This document shows, piece after piece, positions 25,643 to 34,739 of a stretch of 64,000 nucleotides of DNA. The position numbers and the translations under genes were made by a program. Under the pieces are notes generated by a model. The model searched no databases. It worked only from the letters and a program-made list of their open reading frames with translations, and had not been told where the DNA came from. The number at the start of each line of letters is the position of its first letter. Within the stretch, counting starts at the first letter, position 1. This DNA is from Bradyrhizobiaceae bacterium PARB1 (lineage in GTDB: Bacteria; Pseudomonadota; Alphaproteobacteria; Rhizobiales; Xanthobacteraceae): assembly GCA_002256345.1 (NCBI GenBank), contig NKIY01000007.1:187155-251154 (forward strand). The letters run 5' to 3'.

Positions 25643-27297
25643 AGCGCCATGTCCAGGAAATGACCGGCCGAAGCAGGTGCCGCCTGCTGCGGGGCGCCTT
25701 CGCGCACGAAGATATCGCCCGGTTGCAGCTTGGCGCGGATCAGCGCCTGGCTCAATTGCCCGGCTTCCGCCTGCAACTGCTTCGCTGTCGATGGCCGTTC
25801 CGCCCACATGCGAACGGATGTCTTCTCGCTCATCAACGACACAACCGCATGAATGGGGCCGGTCGGCTCGACATCCAGCGAGAAGCGCGCGCACCAGACT
25901 TTCTTCGCAGCGTCGGCTTCGCTGCCCTGTCCGCCATCGCGTGAAATCTCAAACTGCGCGATCGCGGTGCCATGCGGCATGGCGAATGGAATCTCGAAGC
26001 TCCAGCGCGGCGTCCCCTGATCCATGCGCTGCGCCACCGCCGCATCGACACGGTCCGGCAGCGACGCGACTTGATGCAGTGTCTGCCGGGCGATCGCGGC
26101 ATCCGTGTCGGCGAGCAAATGATGGACGGTCTCGCCCAATGGCGCGTTTGGCGAGAGCGTCGGCTGCGATATCGGCTGCGGCGTCGGCAAGGCGCCGCGT
26201 AACGGTGGCGGCGGCACCTGCGGACGCAGGGCCTGCGCATCAACATAGGGTGCGCCGGGCTGTCCCTTCACCGTCGATATCTGCTGCAGCAGCGCGCTCT
26301 CGTCGGGCAGCAGCTTTGCGACCATGTCTGCGATCTTGGCTGCGGATTGCTGCGGGCCGTTGCTCACCATTGTGCTGGCCGACTTTGCGGCAGCCGCGGC
26401 AACTTGCGGACGGATGTCGACTTCGGCTCCTTCGTCAGTCGCGGTCGGCATCGGAGACGGCGCGGCTTCCTCCTTCACAGCAGCCTTCGGCAACATCGCC
26501 GGCACCAGCGTGGCCGCAGCGGCCTGCACCTGCGCAGCGATCGTCAGCGGCGCGGCTGTGGTCTGCGGTTGGGCCGGAGCGGCCTGCGGCATGGCAGGCG
26601 CCAACATCGCGGGCTTGCCACCCGCATCGGCCGCCAGCGCCGTCGTCAACGCTTGTTTGAGCACAACCAGCGCCGCCTTCATGTCCGGCATTGCACCAGA
26701 AGCCGTTGCACCCTTCGCAAGCGATGCCTCGAGAAACAGGCCTGAGTTCTGAAACGCAGTCTTCACCTCGCTGCCGGTGAGCTTCGTATCGAGCGGCGGT
26801 CGCTGCGCCAGCACCTGCGCGATGGCCTGCTGCAATTTCGGCGGCAGATTCTCCAGCGATGTCGCTGCGCCGAGATTGGCGAACAGCGTGGAGAGACTTG
26901 CCTGTTTGGTCACGGCCCCCAATGCGGCCTGCGATACGGCCACGGCTTCAGGCGCAGTCAATTGCGCCTTGGATGCCGCCAGCGCCGTCATCAGCGTGGC
27001 GGTCAGATCGGATGTCGATATGGCCGCTGCGCCGGTCGCCGCCGCCTGCCGTGGGAGCACGGCGAGACGAATGCCATCGCTGGTCTGCGATACAGCAAGC
27101 TGCAATGTCTGCCCGGCCTGCAATGGCACCTGGGTTTGCACGTCGATGGCCTGACCGGCGATGGAAATGCGCGCCTGATTGTTGGACGAGACTTCGAGCA
27201 CCCGCGCTGCAACCACACTGCCGGGCTGAAACGCGACATCGCGCGCCACGCCTTGCGCGGCGACGAGGGACGGAATCGCATTGACGGTAACCGACAT
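25639..27297 (-). CDS. FliK-like hook-length control family protein
   Basis: The 552-residue protein has an N-terminal OB-like stretch (about 20-85, VVAARVLEVSSNNQARISI), a very long Ala/Pro/Gln-rich middle and a C-terminal flagellar-hook FliK-type domain (about 440-550, with WSFEIPFAMPHGTAIAQFEI). FliK acts as an export ruler that triggers the FlhB switch. The coupled FlhB-C-like gene fits that logic, but no hook, basal body or flagellin gene is in the window. It could be an accessory ruler or act in another process. MSVTVNAIPSLVAAQG is the probable start. Confidence 0.82.
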   Translation of the reverse strand: MSVTVNAIPSLVAAQGVARDVAFQPGSVVAARVLEVSSNNQARISIAGQAIDVQTQVPLQAGQTLQLAVSQTSDGIRLAVLPRQAAATGAAAISTSDLTATLMTALAASKAQLTAPEAVAVSQAALGAVTKQASLSTLFANLGAATSLENLPPKLQQAIAQVLAQRPPLDTKLTGSEVKTAFQNSGLFLEASLAKGATASGAMPDMKAALVVLKQALTTALAADAGGKPAMLAPAMPQAAPAQPQTTAAPLTIAAQVQAAAATLVPAMLPKAAVKEEAAPSPMPTATDEGAEVDIRPQVAAAAAKSASTMVSNGPQQSAAKIADMVAKLLPDESALLQQISTVKGQPGAPYVDAQALRPQVPPPPLRGALPTPQPISQPTLSPNAPLGETVHHLLADTDAAIARQTLHQVASLPDRVDAAVAQRMDQGTPRWSFEIPFAMPHGTAIAQFEISRDGGQGSEADAAKKVWCARFSLDVEPTGPIHAVVSLMSEKTSVRMWAERPSTAKQLQAEAGQLSQALIRAKLQPGDIFVREGAPQQAAPASAGHFLDMAL

Positions 27298-27350
27298 GGC
27301 TGCACCCGAGTCTGGTGCAGCAACCTAGGTTAAGCGACGTTAACTTCTGA

Positions 27351-28142
27351 TTAAGCGGCCTCAGTACCGAGCGCCCGCAGGACGGCGACGGCCCCTTCGA
27401 AATCGACCTTGCGGGCCGCACGGCGTGCCGCGGCTTCCTCGTCGAGGCCCCATTTCTCCGCGTTCCAGTCTTCGTCCACAAAAGCCGCGGCCCAGACGTC
27501 ATCGGCGGTCAGCCGGCCGCGCAGAAGGGCCAGCGCAAGCAAGGCCGAGCCGGTGATCGTGGTCACCATATGCAACGCGGCGACGCGCCACGGATCGCTC
27601 GGCAGCGCCGCGCGCGCGGCGGCGAGCGCCTGATCCGGCTGACTCACATGCATCACGCCCTCGGCAAGGATGAAATGCGCGCCAAGCTCCTCGGCCACCC
27701 AGAACAACACCGGGTCCCATGCCGCCGCCTCGCGTGCGATCAGCGCATCCGGATGCGACGCGCGATAGAACAGCAGGTCCGAGCCGAAATATTTCGCGAT
27801 GTCGTCGCGGACCGAGGCGATCTGTTCTTCGGTCGAGATCGCATCGAGCACGCTGTTGGCGAGCCGCGTCACCGGCATGCTCAGGGGATCAATGAATTCC
27901 TGCTGCGCGTCCCACTCTGCCACCATGACATCAGCGATTGCGCGCATCGGCACAGCGAGCAGGTTGCGCGAGGGCGTGCGAACAGTCTTGTCGTCGAGCG
28001 TGATCGCGTGGCCGCTCGCATCTGCATTGATGCCGACCCGCGTATAGAAGCGCTTGCGGCGCGATGCGCCAGCTGACTTCTCCCGTGATTCCTGCACGGT
28101 GAATCCGGGCTTGCCATAGACGTCGTCGAACAGTTCACGCAT
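27351..28142 (-). CDS. ATP12-family F1-ATPase assembly chaperone
   Basis: The 263-residue protein belongs to the ATP12 family, which in mitochondria binds the F1 alpha subunit and keeps it competent for assembly into ATP synthase. Alphaproteobacteria carry the ancestor. The diagnostic parts are the N-terminal KRFYTRVGINADASGHAITL (about 30-49), LDDKTVRTPSRN, VAEWDAQQEFIDP, MPVTRLANSVLD, and the DLLFYRASHPDAL region. Length is normal for bacterial members. It follows the Pro-rich gene at a distance of about 60 bases and is probably part of the same minus-strand series. Confidence 0.93.
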   Translation of the reverse strand: MRELFDDVYGKPGFTVQESREKSAGASRRKRFYTRVGINADASGHAITLDDKTVRTPSRNLLAVPMRAIADVMVAEWDAQQEFIDPLSMPVTRLANSVLDAISTEEQIASVRDDIAKYFGSDLLFYRASHPDALIAREAAAWDPVLFWVAEELGAHFILAEGVMHVSQPDQALAAARAALPSDPWRVAALHMVTTITGSALLALALLRGRLTADDVWAAAFVDEDWNAEKWGLDEEAAARRAARKVDFEGAVAVLRALGTEAA

Positions 28143-28205
28143 CGGTCATCTCGATCCAGTTACTCGGCCGCAGTTTACGCGATGCCGGCGTCCTGCGCGA
28201 GGCCG

Positions 28206-28523
28206 TCAGCGATTGGCGCAGGCCCGCGAATAAGCCGCGCGCTCATTCGGGCCAAGTCCCGCAGCGGCGCCGTCCTGAAGGCAGGTCGTGATCCGGTCGC
28301 TGAAGGATGGCCGCGCCTGCGGCACGTGGTTCTGCCGCGGGAGATCGTCCATCTTCGGCACGACAGGCACTTCGATCTTCGGCGGTGGCGGCGGGGGTGG
28401 TGGCGGCACGGTCAGCGCACTGCTCCCCGGCGGGAGCAGGCTCTGAGCCGATAACGGTGCGGCGCCCAGCATCAGGAAAGCGACCGCAGCAAGACATGTA
28501 CGAGGTCGAAACATACAGCTCAT
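28206..28523 (-). CDS. Secreted poly-proline protein, function unknown
   Basis: The 105-residue precursor has a signal peptide (about 8-27, ending LSAQS), then a run of nine consecutive prolines (codons around 28387-28413) followed by KIEVPVVPKMDDLP. The C-terminal part with two Cys (TTCLQDG and SRACANR) is conserved in Bradyrhizobium hypotheticals. The start is uncertain between 28523 (MSCMFRP) and 28514; neither has a strong ribosome-binding site. The proline run would stall ribosomes and needs EF-P for efficient translation, which is general knowledge. No function is known. Confidence 0.65.
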   Translation of the reverse strand: MSCMFRPRTCLAAVAFLMLGAAPLSAQSLLPPGSSALTVPPPPPPPPPKIEVPVVPKMDDLPRQNHVPQARPSFSDRITTCLQDGAAAGLGPNERAAYSRACANR

Positions 28524-28560
28524 ATCGTCACGATCTCCGGCGCGCTCAAGTGTGTTCCCA

Positions 28561-29193
28561 TCAACGCCTGAGGATGTGATCCGTTGCAGCACGCCGGTGC
28601 TCCCACCCCTCGCGCTCCAGCTCCGGACGATCGTCTTCTGTCTCGGGATAGCCGATGCAGAAATAGCCGATCAGCCGCCAGTCGTGGGGAACGTCCAGCG
28701 CGGCTGCAACGGCAACGGGGTCGAGAATCGACACCCAGCCCATGCCGATGCCCTCCGCGCGCGCTGCCAACCACATGGTCGTCACCGCGGTCACGACAGA
28801 ATATTCCGCCATCTCTGGCATGGTGCGCCGGCCGATGCCATGCCCGACGCCAGTGCCGCGATCCGCGAAAACAGCCAGATGCTCCGGCGCCTCGCGCAAG
28901 CCTGCAAGTTTGAGCCGCGCATAATGCTGCGCGCGTTCACCGTGATAGGCGTCCAGCGCTTCGGCATTGCAGGCGGAGAAATTATCCTGCACCGCCTGTC
29001 GCCGCGCGGAATCCTCGACGATGACAAAGCGCCATGGCTGGCTGAGCCCCACCGATGGCGCCAGACATGCCGTTTCAATCAGCCGTTCGAGAGCACCTTC
29101 CGGCAGCGGATCACTGCGAAAACGCCGGACGTCGCGACGCCACGCGAAGAGATCATGCAGGCGCGCGCGAAACTGATCGTCGAAGGTCGGCAA
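28561..29193 (-). CDS. bluB: 5,6-dimethylbenzimidazole synthase BluB
   Basis: BluB cleaves reduced FMN with oxygen to make 5,6-dimethylbenzimidazole, the lower ligand of cobalamin. The 210-residue nitroreductase-fold protein has the FMN-phosphate site RRDVRRF (19-25), the LAPSVGLSQPWRFVIVED region (about 44-61), and VGHGIGRRTMPEMAEYS. The C-terminal IGYFCIGYPE is also typical. No other cobalamin gene is in the window. The gene starts four bases after the pseudouridine synthase stop codon, so it is co-transcribed with it. Confidence 0.93.
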   Translation of the reverse strand: MPTFDDQFRARLHDLFAWRRDVRRFRSDPLPEGALERLIETACLAPSVGLSQPWRFVIVEDSARRQAVQDNFSACNAEALDAYHGERAQHYARLKLAGLREAPEHLAVFADRGTGVGHGIGRRTMPEMAEYSVVTAVTTMWLAARAEGIGMGWVSILDPVAVAAALDVPHDWRLIGYFCIGYPETEDDRPELEREGWEHRRAATDHILRR

Positions 29194-29197
29194 CGCC

Positions 29198-30676
29198 CTA
29201 ATCTTCCGGCGCGTTTTCGATCGGGTCGAACCGATCGTGCTCGAGCCCGAGCAGATTCCACGACTGCAGCATATGCGGCGGCAGCGGCGCAGTGGCGTCG
29301 ATCACGCCGCCACGCGGATGCGGAATGAGGATACGGCGTGCCAGCAGATGTAGACGGTTCTGCAGGCCACCTGGCAACTGCCAGTTCTCGATGTTGAAAT
29401 ATTTGGGATCGCCGACGATGGCGTGACCGATATGCGCCATATGTGCGCGCAATTGATGCGTGCGTCCCGTCACCGGCTTCAGCGACACCCAGGCGAGCTT
29501 CTGGCCCGATGTCTCGACCACCGCGTAGTAAGTCACAGCGTGGCTCGCGCCTTCGTCGCCATGTTTGGCGACGCGCATGATGGTATCTTCCTCGTTCTCT
29601 TCCTTGGCAAGATAGGTCGAGATGCGGCCCTGCTTCGGCTTCGGCACGCCGGCGACAAGCGCCCAATAGAATTTTCGCGCCGAACGCTCACGGAAGGCGC
29701 CGGTGAGGAACGAGGCAGCAAAGCGTGTCTTGGCGATGAGCAGGCAGCCCGATGTCTCCCTATCGAGACGATGCACGAGGCGCGGCTTCTGCCCCTTGGA
29801 GTCGCGCATCACTTCGAGCATCATGTCCACATGACGCGTCATGCCCGAGCCGCCCTGCACGGCAAGACCGGCCGGCTTGTTCAGCACCATCACATCAGCA
29901 TCTTCAAAGATCGTCATCGCCTTCAACGCATCGAGCGTTTTTTGCGCGGCTTCGGAGAGCACGCCGACGGTCTTCGGCGCGTCGAGCTTCAGCGGCGGGA
30001 TGCGGACGGTCTGCCCGGCCTCCAGACGATCCTTGCTGTCAGCGCGCTTGCCGTTCACGCGCAACTCGCCTTTCCGGACGATGCGCTGGATATGCGAGAA
30101 CGACAAACCGGGAAAACGTGCTTCGAGGAAGCGATCGACGCGCATGTCGTTTTCGTCGGGCGAGACAATCACGGTCTGCACGCTGGTCGGCATGATCGCC
30201 GGTTCGGCGTCCGCTTTGGCCGGCTTCTCGATCACAGGTTCAGGCTTTCGCGAACGCGACGGGCCACCGGCAAAGCGCGTTGGCGCCTTGCTTCCGGTGC
30301 GTGCAGCGGATGGCCGCTCGCTCCGTTCCGGGTGTTCCGATCGTTCAAACCGTTGCGGACGCTCGGATCGTTCGAAACGTTCCGGGCGCTCGGTGCGCTC
30401 AAACCGCTCCGGTCGGTCGGACCGTTCAAATCGCTCGCCCCGCTCGGTGGCACGCGCGCGCGGCGGACGTGCACTCGCGGGCCGCTCCGCATCGCCGCGC
30501 TCGGCCCGGAAGCGTTCGCCCTTCGCCATGGCACTCTTGGCAGGTGTTCTGGCAGGCCCCTTGGCCGCCTTCTTCGCCGCCGCCTTGGCCATCGTGGCGC
30601 CCGGCTTGGCGCGTCCCGAACGGCCACCGCCTCCGGTGCCACGTTTCGCGGGGGATCTCGTATCGCGGCGGCTCAT
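29198..30676 (-). CDS. RluC/RluD-family 23S rRNA pseudouridine synthase with charged N-terminal extension
   Basis: The 492-residue enzyme isomerises specific uridines in large-subunit rRNA. The first 185 residues are a disordered Lys/Ala then Arg/Glu-rich extension containing five or so repeats of (R/Q)FERS-x-(R/H)PE. An S4 RNA-binding domain (about 197-250, DMRVDRFLEARFPGLS) and the catalytic domain follow. The catalytic Asp is in LVHRLDRETSG, and the RNA-binding GRTHQLRAHM is intact. MSRRDTR at 30676 is the start, with GGAG 8-11 bases before; a longer frame upstream is not coding. Site specificity cannot be told from sequence. Confidence 0.9.
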   Translation of the reverse strand: MSRRDTRSPAKRGTGGGGRSGRAKPGATMAKAAAKKAAKGPARTPAKSAMAKGERFRAERGDAERPASARPPRARATERGERFERSDRPERFERTERPERFERSERPQRFERSEHPERSERPSAARTGSKAPTRFAGGPSRSRKPEPVIEKPAKADAEPAIMPTSVQTVIVSPDENDMRVDRFLEARFPGLSFSHIQRIVRKGELRVNGKRADSKDRLEAGQTVRIPPLKLDAPKTVGVLSEAAQKTLDALKAMTIFEDADVMVLNKPAGLAVQGGSGMTRHVDMMLEVMRDSKGQKPRLVHRLDRETSGCLLIAKTRFAASFLTGAFRERSARKFYWALVAGVPKPKQGRISTYLAKEENEEDTIMRVAKHGDEGASHAVTYYAVVETSGQKLAWVSLKPVTGRTHQLRAHMAHIGHAIVGDPKYFNIENWQLPGGLQNRLHLLARRILIPHPRGGVIDATAPLPPHMLQSWNLLGLEHDRFDPIENAPED

Positions 30677-30782
30677 CTGTAACTCCAGGGAAAGTCCGTC
30701 CGTAGCGCATCTGCCGACTTGGGTCACGGTCAAATCGCCCATTGGCGCAAACCTTCGGGTTCCGCCCACCCGATTGTCCGCG

Positions 30783-31397
30783 TCAGCGGCGGAAACCACC
30801 ATATGGGGACTGGCCGGACAGCAGGCGCGAAGTAGCGGTGCCATCGTCCAACTGTTGCTGGGTGAAGCTGCCCTCGAGCGACAAAGTGACATTCGGCGCT
30901 GGCTGAAACGCGATGCCTGCACGCGCCCGGTATCCGGTCGCGATGCTGGTATCGGAACTGAACGGCGCCAGCGCGGTGCCGATGCCCGGGCGGTAGTTCA
31001 GGGTGTCGAAGCCGGCAAAGACCGTAACGGGCAGATCGGCGGCGCCCTTGAAGGCATAGCCAGCCATCGTGCTTTGGGTGGTGAGCCCACCGAAATCGCT
31101 GGTGGCGCCGGCCCAGCCGAGGCCCATGCGATCAAAACTGGCAGCCTCGCTGCGCACATATGCACCGGTGCGAAAATTGGATTTCCAGTCGCCGCCATAC
31201 GCAGCCCCGGCGTCGAAACCTGGGAAGTTGCGATAGTTTGTGATGCCGGCATCGGACCAACCGCCAAGGCCAAACGGCCCATTTGGCACCCAGTACTGCA
31301 CTGGCGCGGCCTGCTGGGCCCAAGCCGCCTGAGCGATCAGGCAGAGAGTGCCCCCCATGACGGCGGCGCGCAGCGGTGGAGATGTGACAATCGACAT
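30783..31397 (-). CDS. Putative outer-membrane beta-barrel protein
   Basis: The 204-residue precursor has a signal peptide (about 1-28, ending AWAQ). The mature part has alternating hydrophobic residues, many Gly and aromatic residues, and short repeated strands such as TMAGYAFKGAAD, VTVFAGFDTLNYRPG and TGYRARAGIAFQPAPNVTLSLEGSF. These look like transmembrane beta strands of a small barrel of the kind found in rhizobial outer membranes. It does not end in the usual aromatic residue but in GGFRR. It starts 11 bases after rarA. No function is known. Confidence 0.65.
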   Translation of the reverse strand: MSIVTSPPLRAAVMGGTLCLIAQAAWAQQAAPVQYWVPNGPFGLGGWSDAGITNYRNFPGFDAGAAYGGDWKSNFRTGAYVRSEAASFDRMGLGWAGATSDFGGLTTQSTMAGYAFKGAADLPVTVFAGFDTLNYRPGIGTALAPFSSDTSIATGYRARAGIAFQPAPNVTLSLEGSFTQQQLDDGTATSRLLSGQSPYGGFRR

Positions 31398-31407
31398 CGG
31401 GGCCCCC

Positions 31408-32739
31408 CTACGCTTCTCTGCTTTTGGCGGCGCGCAGCTTCGCCCAGTAATCCAGCCGCTTGCGAATCTCGCGCTCAAATCCGCGATCGGGCGGATCATA
31501 GAAAGTCTGGCGTCCCAAGGCTTCCGGGAAGTAATCTTGGCCGGAAAAGGCGCCTGGCGTGTCGTGGTCGTATTGATATCCCTCGCCGTAGCCTTCCGAT
31601 TTCATCAGCTTGGTGGGCGAGTTCAGGATGTGCTTGGGCGGGAGCAGCGAGCCGCCCTCCTTCGCCATCCGCATCGCCGCTTTGTAGGCCATATAGGCGG
31701 CGTTCGATTTCGGCGCCGTGGCGATATAGATCACCGCCTGCGCGATAGCGAGTTCGCCTTCGGGATGGCCGAGGAAATCATAGGCATCCTTGGCAGCGTT
31801 GCAGATCACCAGCGCCTGCGGATCGGCAAGGCCGATATCCTCCACCGCCATGCGCACCACACGCCGCGCGAGGAACAATGGGTCTTCGCCTGCGTCCAGC
31901 ATGCGACACAGATAATACAGCGCTGCATCGGGATCGCTGCCACGTACCGATTTATGCAGCGCCGAGATCAGATTGTAGTGGCCGTCCGCCGACTTGTCGT
32001 AGATCGGCGCGCGGCGCTGCAGGATATCCTGAAGTTGCGCGGCGTTGAAGATCTCATTGGCCCGCGCCGCGCGCCAGACTTCTTCGGCCAGCGTCAGCGC
32101 TGCACGGCCATCGCCATCGGCCATGCGTATCAGCACCGCCCGAGCCTCGGCATCGAGCGGCAGCTTGCGGCCTTCGATCTTCTCTGCATTGGCGAACAAT
32201 CGCTCGATCGCATCGGCATCGTGCGACTGAAACACCAGCACGCGCGCACGCGACAGGAGCGCCGCGTTGAGTTCGAAGGATGGATTTTCCGTGGTGGCGC
32301 CGACCAGCACCACGGTGCCGTCTTCCATCACCGGCAAGAACGAATCCTGCTGCGCCTTGTTGAAGCGATGCACCTCGTCCACGAACAGCAGCGTACCTTT
32401 GCCCATCTCGCGACGGGCACGCGCGGCGTCGAACACCTTCTTCAAATCCGCAACGCCGGAGAACACGGCGGATATCTGCTCGAACTGCAACTCCGTTGCA
32501 TCCGCGAGCAGCCGTGCCACCGTGGTCTTTCCGGTGCCGGGCGGGCCCCAGAAGATCAGCGAGCCAAGCGTGCGCGTCTCCAGCATGCGCGTCAGCGCAC
32601 CGTCAGGACCGAGAATGTGATCCTGCCCGACGACATCCGCAAGCACCCGTGGCCGCAGTCGCTCCGGTAGCGGACGCGGTGCGTCCCGTTCGAGACCGGC
32701 TGCGGCGAACAGATTGGCCGATGGTTGCTTCGGGTTCAT
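31408..32739 (-). CDS. rarA: Replication-associated recombination ATPase RarA (MgsA/WRNIP1 family)
   Basis: RarA is a clamp-loader-like AAA+ ATPase that acts at stalled replication forks and on DNA ends. The 443-residue protein has Walker A GPPGTGKTT (about 57-65), Walker B LLFVDEVHRFNKAQQD, sensor 1 VLVGATTENPSFELN, and the C-terminal helical RarA domain with HILNSPTKLMKSEGYGEGYQYDHD. The ATG at 32739 overlaps the protease TGA by four bases, so translation is coupled. A further upstream start at 32793 lies inside the protease gene and is not needed. Confidence 0.95.
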   Translation of the reverse strand: MNPKQPSANLFAAAGLERDAPRPLPERLRPRVLADVVGQDHILGPDGALTRMLETRTLGSLIFWGPPGTGKTTVARLLADATELQFEQISAVFSGVADLKKVFDAARARREMGKGTLLFVDEVHRFNKAQQDSFLPVMEDGTVVLVGATTENPSFELNAALLSRARVLVFQSHDADAIERLFANAEKIEGRKLPLDAEARAVLIRMADGDGRAALTLAEEVWRAARANEIFNAAQLQDILQRRAPIYDKSADGHYNLISALHKSVRGSDPDAALYYLCRMLDAGEDPLFLARRVVRMAVEDIGLADPQALVICNAAKDAYDFLGHPEGELAIAQAVIYIATAPKSNAAYMAYKAAMRMAKEGGSLLPPKHILNSPTKLMKSEGYGEGYQYDHDTPGAFSGQDYFPEALGRQTFYDPPDRGFEREIRKRLDYWAKLRAAKSREA

Positions 32740-34148
32740 CCGCCAAGCGTAACGTTGATCTGCTGGCCGCCGCGCACGACGACGATGCGCCACAGCCGCG
32801 CGCCCTCGCGCGTGACCTTTTCAAGATCGCTGGTCTTGCCGATCTTGACGCCGTTCACCGCGAGGATGAGGTCGCCCTTCTGAAAGCCGACATTGGCGGC
32901 CGTCGCCGTATCCGTGAGATCGGTGATGACGACGCCCTCGACGCCGGAATCGAGCCGCAATTCGTCGGCGAGCGCCGGCGAGACATTGGCAACCTTCGCG
33001 CCCTGGAATGGCGAGCGCCCCTTCAGCACGATTTCATCGCGGCCGGTGTCCGGAGCCGCCTCGAGCGCAACGGTGAGCTTCACAGGCTTGCCGCCGCGCT
33101 GCACGTCGAGCTGCGTGGTGCCGCCCAGCGGGCGCGTCGCGAAGCGATACTCGAAGGCATTGGGGTCGTCGATCGGCTGACCGTCGATCGCAGTGACCAG
33201 ATCGGACACCTTGAGACCAGCCTTCGCGGCCGGACTATTCGACGTGACATTCACCACGAGTGCACCCGACGGCGTTTTCAGGCCGAGCGTTTCGGCGATA
33301 TCCGGCGTCACATTCTGCAGCCGCGCGCCGAGCCATGGACGCTTCACTTCCTTGCCACCGCTCTTGGCGGAAGCGACGACGACGCGCACCATATTGGCGG
33401 GAATGGCGAAGCCGATGCCCTGCGAGCCACCGGAGCGCGAGAAGATCGCCGTGTTCACGCCGACCAGCTTGCCGGTCATGTCCACCAGCGCACCACCGGA
33501 ATTGCCGGGATTGATCGCCGCGTCGGTCTGGATGAAGAACTGATAGTCGGTGATGCCGACCTGCGTGCGCGCCAGTGCCGAGATGATGCCGTGGGTCACG
33601 GTCTGACCGACACCGAACGGATTGCCGATGGCGAGCACGACATCGCCGACGAGAAGGTCGTCGGAGTTCGCGAAATCGAGCGTCGCGAACTGTTCCTTGC
33701 TGTCCTTGATGCGCAGCACCGCGAGGTCAGTGCGGCTATCCTTGAGCACGATCTCCGCTTCGAACTCGCGCTTGTCGGCGAGCGAGACCTTCACCTGATC
33801 GGCGCCTTCGATGACGTGGTTGTTGGTCACCACGAGGCCCGATGCATCCACCATCACCCCCGACCCGAGCGAACGCTGCATCTGTTCGGGCTGCGTGCCC
33901 TGCCCGCCGAAGAAGCGACGGAACAGCGGATCATCGAGCAGCGGATTGCGGTTCTGCACCGTCTTGGCCGCATAGACATTGACGACCGCCGGCTGTACCC
34001 GCTGCACGATCGGCGCATAGGACAGCTTCATTTCCGTGGGCGATGTCGGGACCCGGCGATCTTGTGCAACAGCCGGCGCGAATGCAGACGACAGGACAAT
34101 GGCGCACAAGGCGGAAGCGGTCGCAGCGTTGCGGAAAAATAGGATCAT
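32736..34148 (-). CDS. degQ-like: DegP/DegQ-family periplasmic serine protease
   Basis: The 470-residue HtrA-type protease removes or refolds damaged envelope proteins. A signal peptide covers about residues 1-28 (ending AVAQ). The catalytic triad is H111 (TNNHVIEG), D141 (SRTDLAVL) and S217 (NPGNSGGAL). Two PDZ domains follow (about 275-370 and 385-470), each with a carboxylate-binding GL-type loop. The start at 34148 gives the signal peptide and follows GAAGAGG; the frame is open much further upstream, over the HxlR gene, and that part is not coding. The stop overlaps the rarA start. Confidence 0.95.
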   Translation of the reverse strand: MILFFRNAATASALCAIVLSSAFAPAVAQDRRVPTSPTEMKLSYAPIVQRVQPAVVNVYAAKTVQNRNPLLDDPLFRRFFGGQGTQPEQMQRSLGSGVMVDASGLVVTNNHVIEGADQVKVSLADKREFEAEIVLKDSRTDLAVLRIKDSKEQFATLDFANSDDLLVGDVVLAIGNPFGVGQTVTHGIISALARTQVGITDYQFFIQTDAAINPGNSGGALVDMTGKLVGVNTAIFSRSGGSQGIGFAIPANMVRVVVASAKSGGKEVKRPWLGARLQNVTPDIAETLGLKTPSGALVVNVTSNSPAAKAGLKVSDLVTAIDGQPIDDPNAFEYRFATRPLGGTTQLDVQRGGKPVKLTVALEAAPDTGRDEIVLKGRSPFQGAKVANVSPALADELRLDSGVEGVVITDLTDTATAANVGFQKGDLILAVNGVKIGKTSDLEKVTREGARLWRIVVVRGGQQINVTLGG

Positions 34149-34213
34149 CGGGGCCTCTTCAAGGAAATCGCGGCAAATATAGGCTTCTGAGCGGGGCAAT
34201 AGAAGGGCAGGAA

Positions 34214-34618
34214 CTAGCTTGCGTCCGCCGGCACATCCTTCTCCACCGGCGCTTTTTTGCGCGGCTGGGGCGCTGCGGCCGCGACCTGTTTCTGGCGCAT
34301 CTTGTGCGCGTCGCCCCATTTTTTGAGCGCATCGATCACCGGGCGCAATCCGAGCCCGGTCTCCGACAGTGCATATTCGACCCGCGGCGGGACCTCGGCA
34401 TAGACCGTCCGGACGATCAGCCCATCCTCTTCGAGCGCACGCAGCTGCTTGGTCAGCATGCGCTGGGTAATCCGTGGCATCAGCTTGCGCAGCTCGCCGA
34501 AACGCAGCCGCCCCTGCTGCAAATGATACAGGATCACCCCCTTCCATTTGCCGTCGATCAGATCGAGCGTCACCTCGACCGGACAGCCCGGCCCGTTGCC
34601 GAAATCACGCCGCTTCAT
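34214..34618 (-). CDS. HxlR-family transcriptional regulator
   Basis: The 134-residue winged-helix protein has the family core CPVEVTLDLIDGKWKGVILYHL (about 12-33), then LRFGELRKLMPRITQRMLTKQL and LIVRTVYAEVPPRVEYALSETG. HxlR proteins are small dimeric MarR-like regulators, often sensing electrophiles or redox through a single Cys, here C12. A Lys/Ala/Pro-rich tail of about 25 residues follows. It is divergent from the quinone-reductase-like gene, a common arrangement in which the regulator controls that enzyme. ATAGT (34631-34635) and ACTAT (34648-34652) in the spacer are a weak operator candidate. Confidence 0.92.
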   Translation of the reverse strand: MKRRDFGNGPGCPVEVTLDLIDGKWKGVILYHLQQGRLRFGELRKLMPRITQRMLTKQLRALEEDGLIVRTVYAEVPPRVEYALSETGLGLRPVIDALKKWGDAHKMRQKQVAAAAPQPRKKAPVEKDVPADAS

Positions 34619-34739
34619 CGCAAATGTCCAATAGTATCCATTCGGTGACTATATCCCTGAAATGACAGTACTTGCAATTATTGTCGCCTCGGGACACCTC
34701 TTCGGGACATTCCCGCCAGGAGCTATGGAGCGCCCCCCA

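Noticed and set aside
34149..34547. N-terminal extension of the DegP/Q-like protease by about 130 residues
   Set aside because: It overlaps the HxlR gene, would bury the signal peptide, and lacks a ribosome-binding site.
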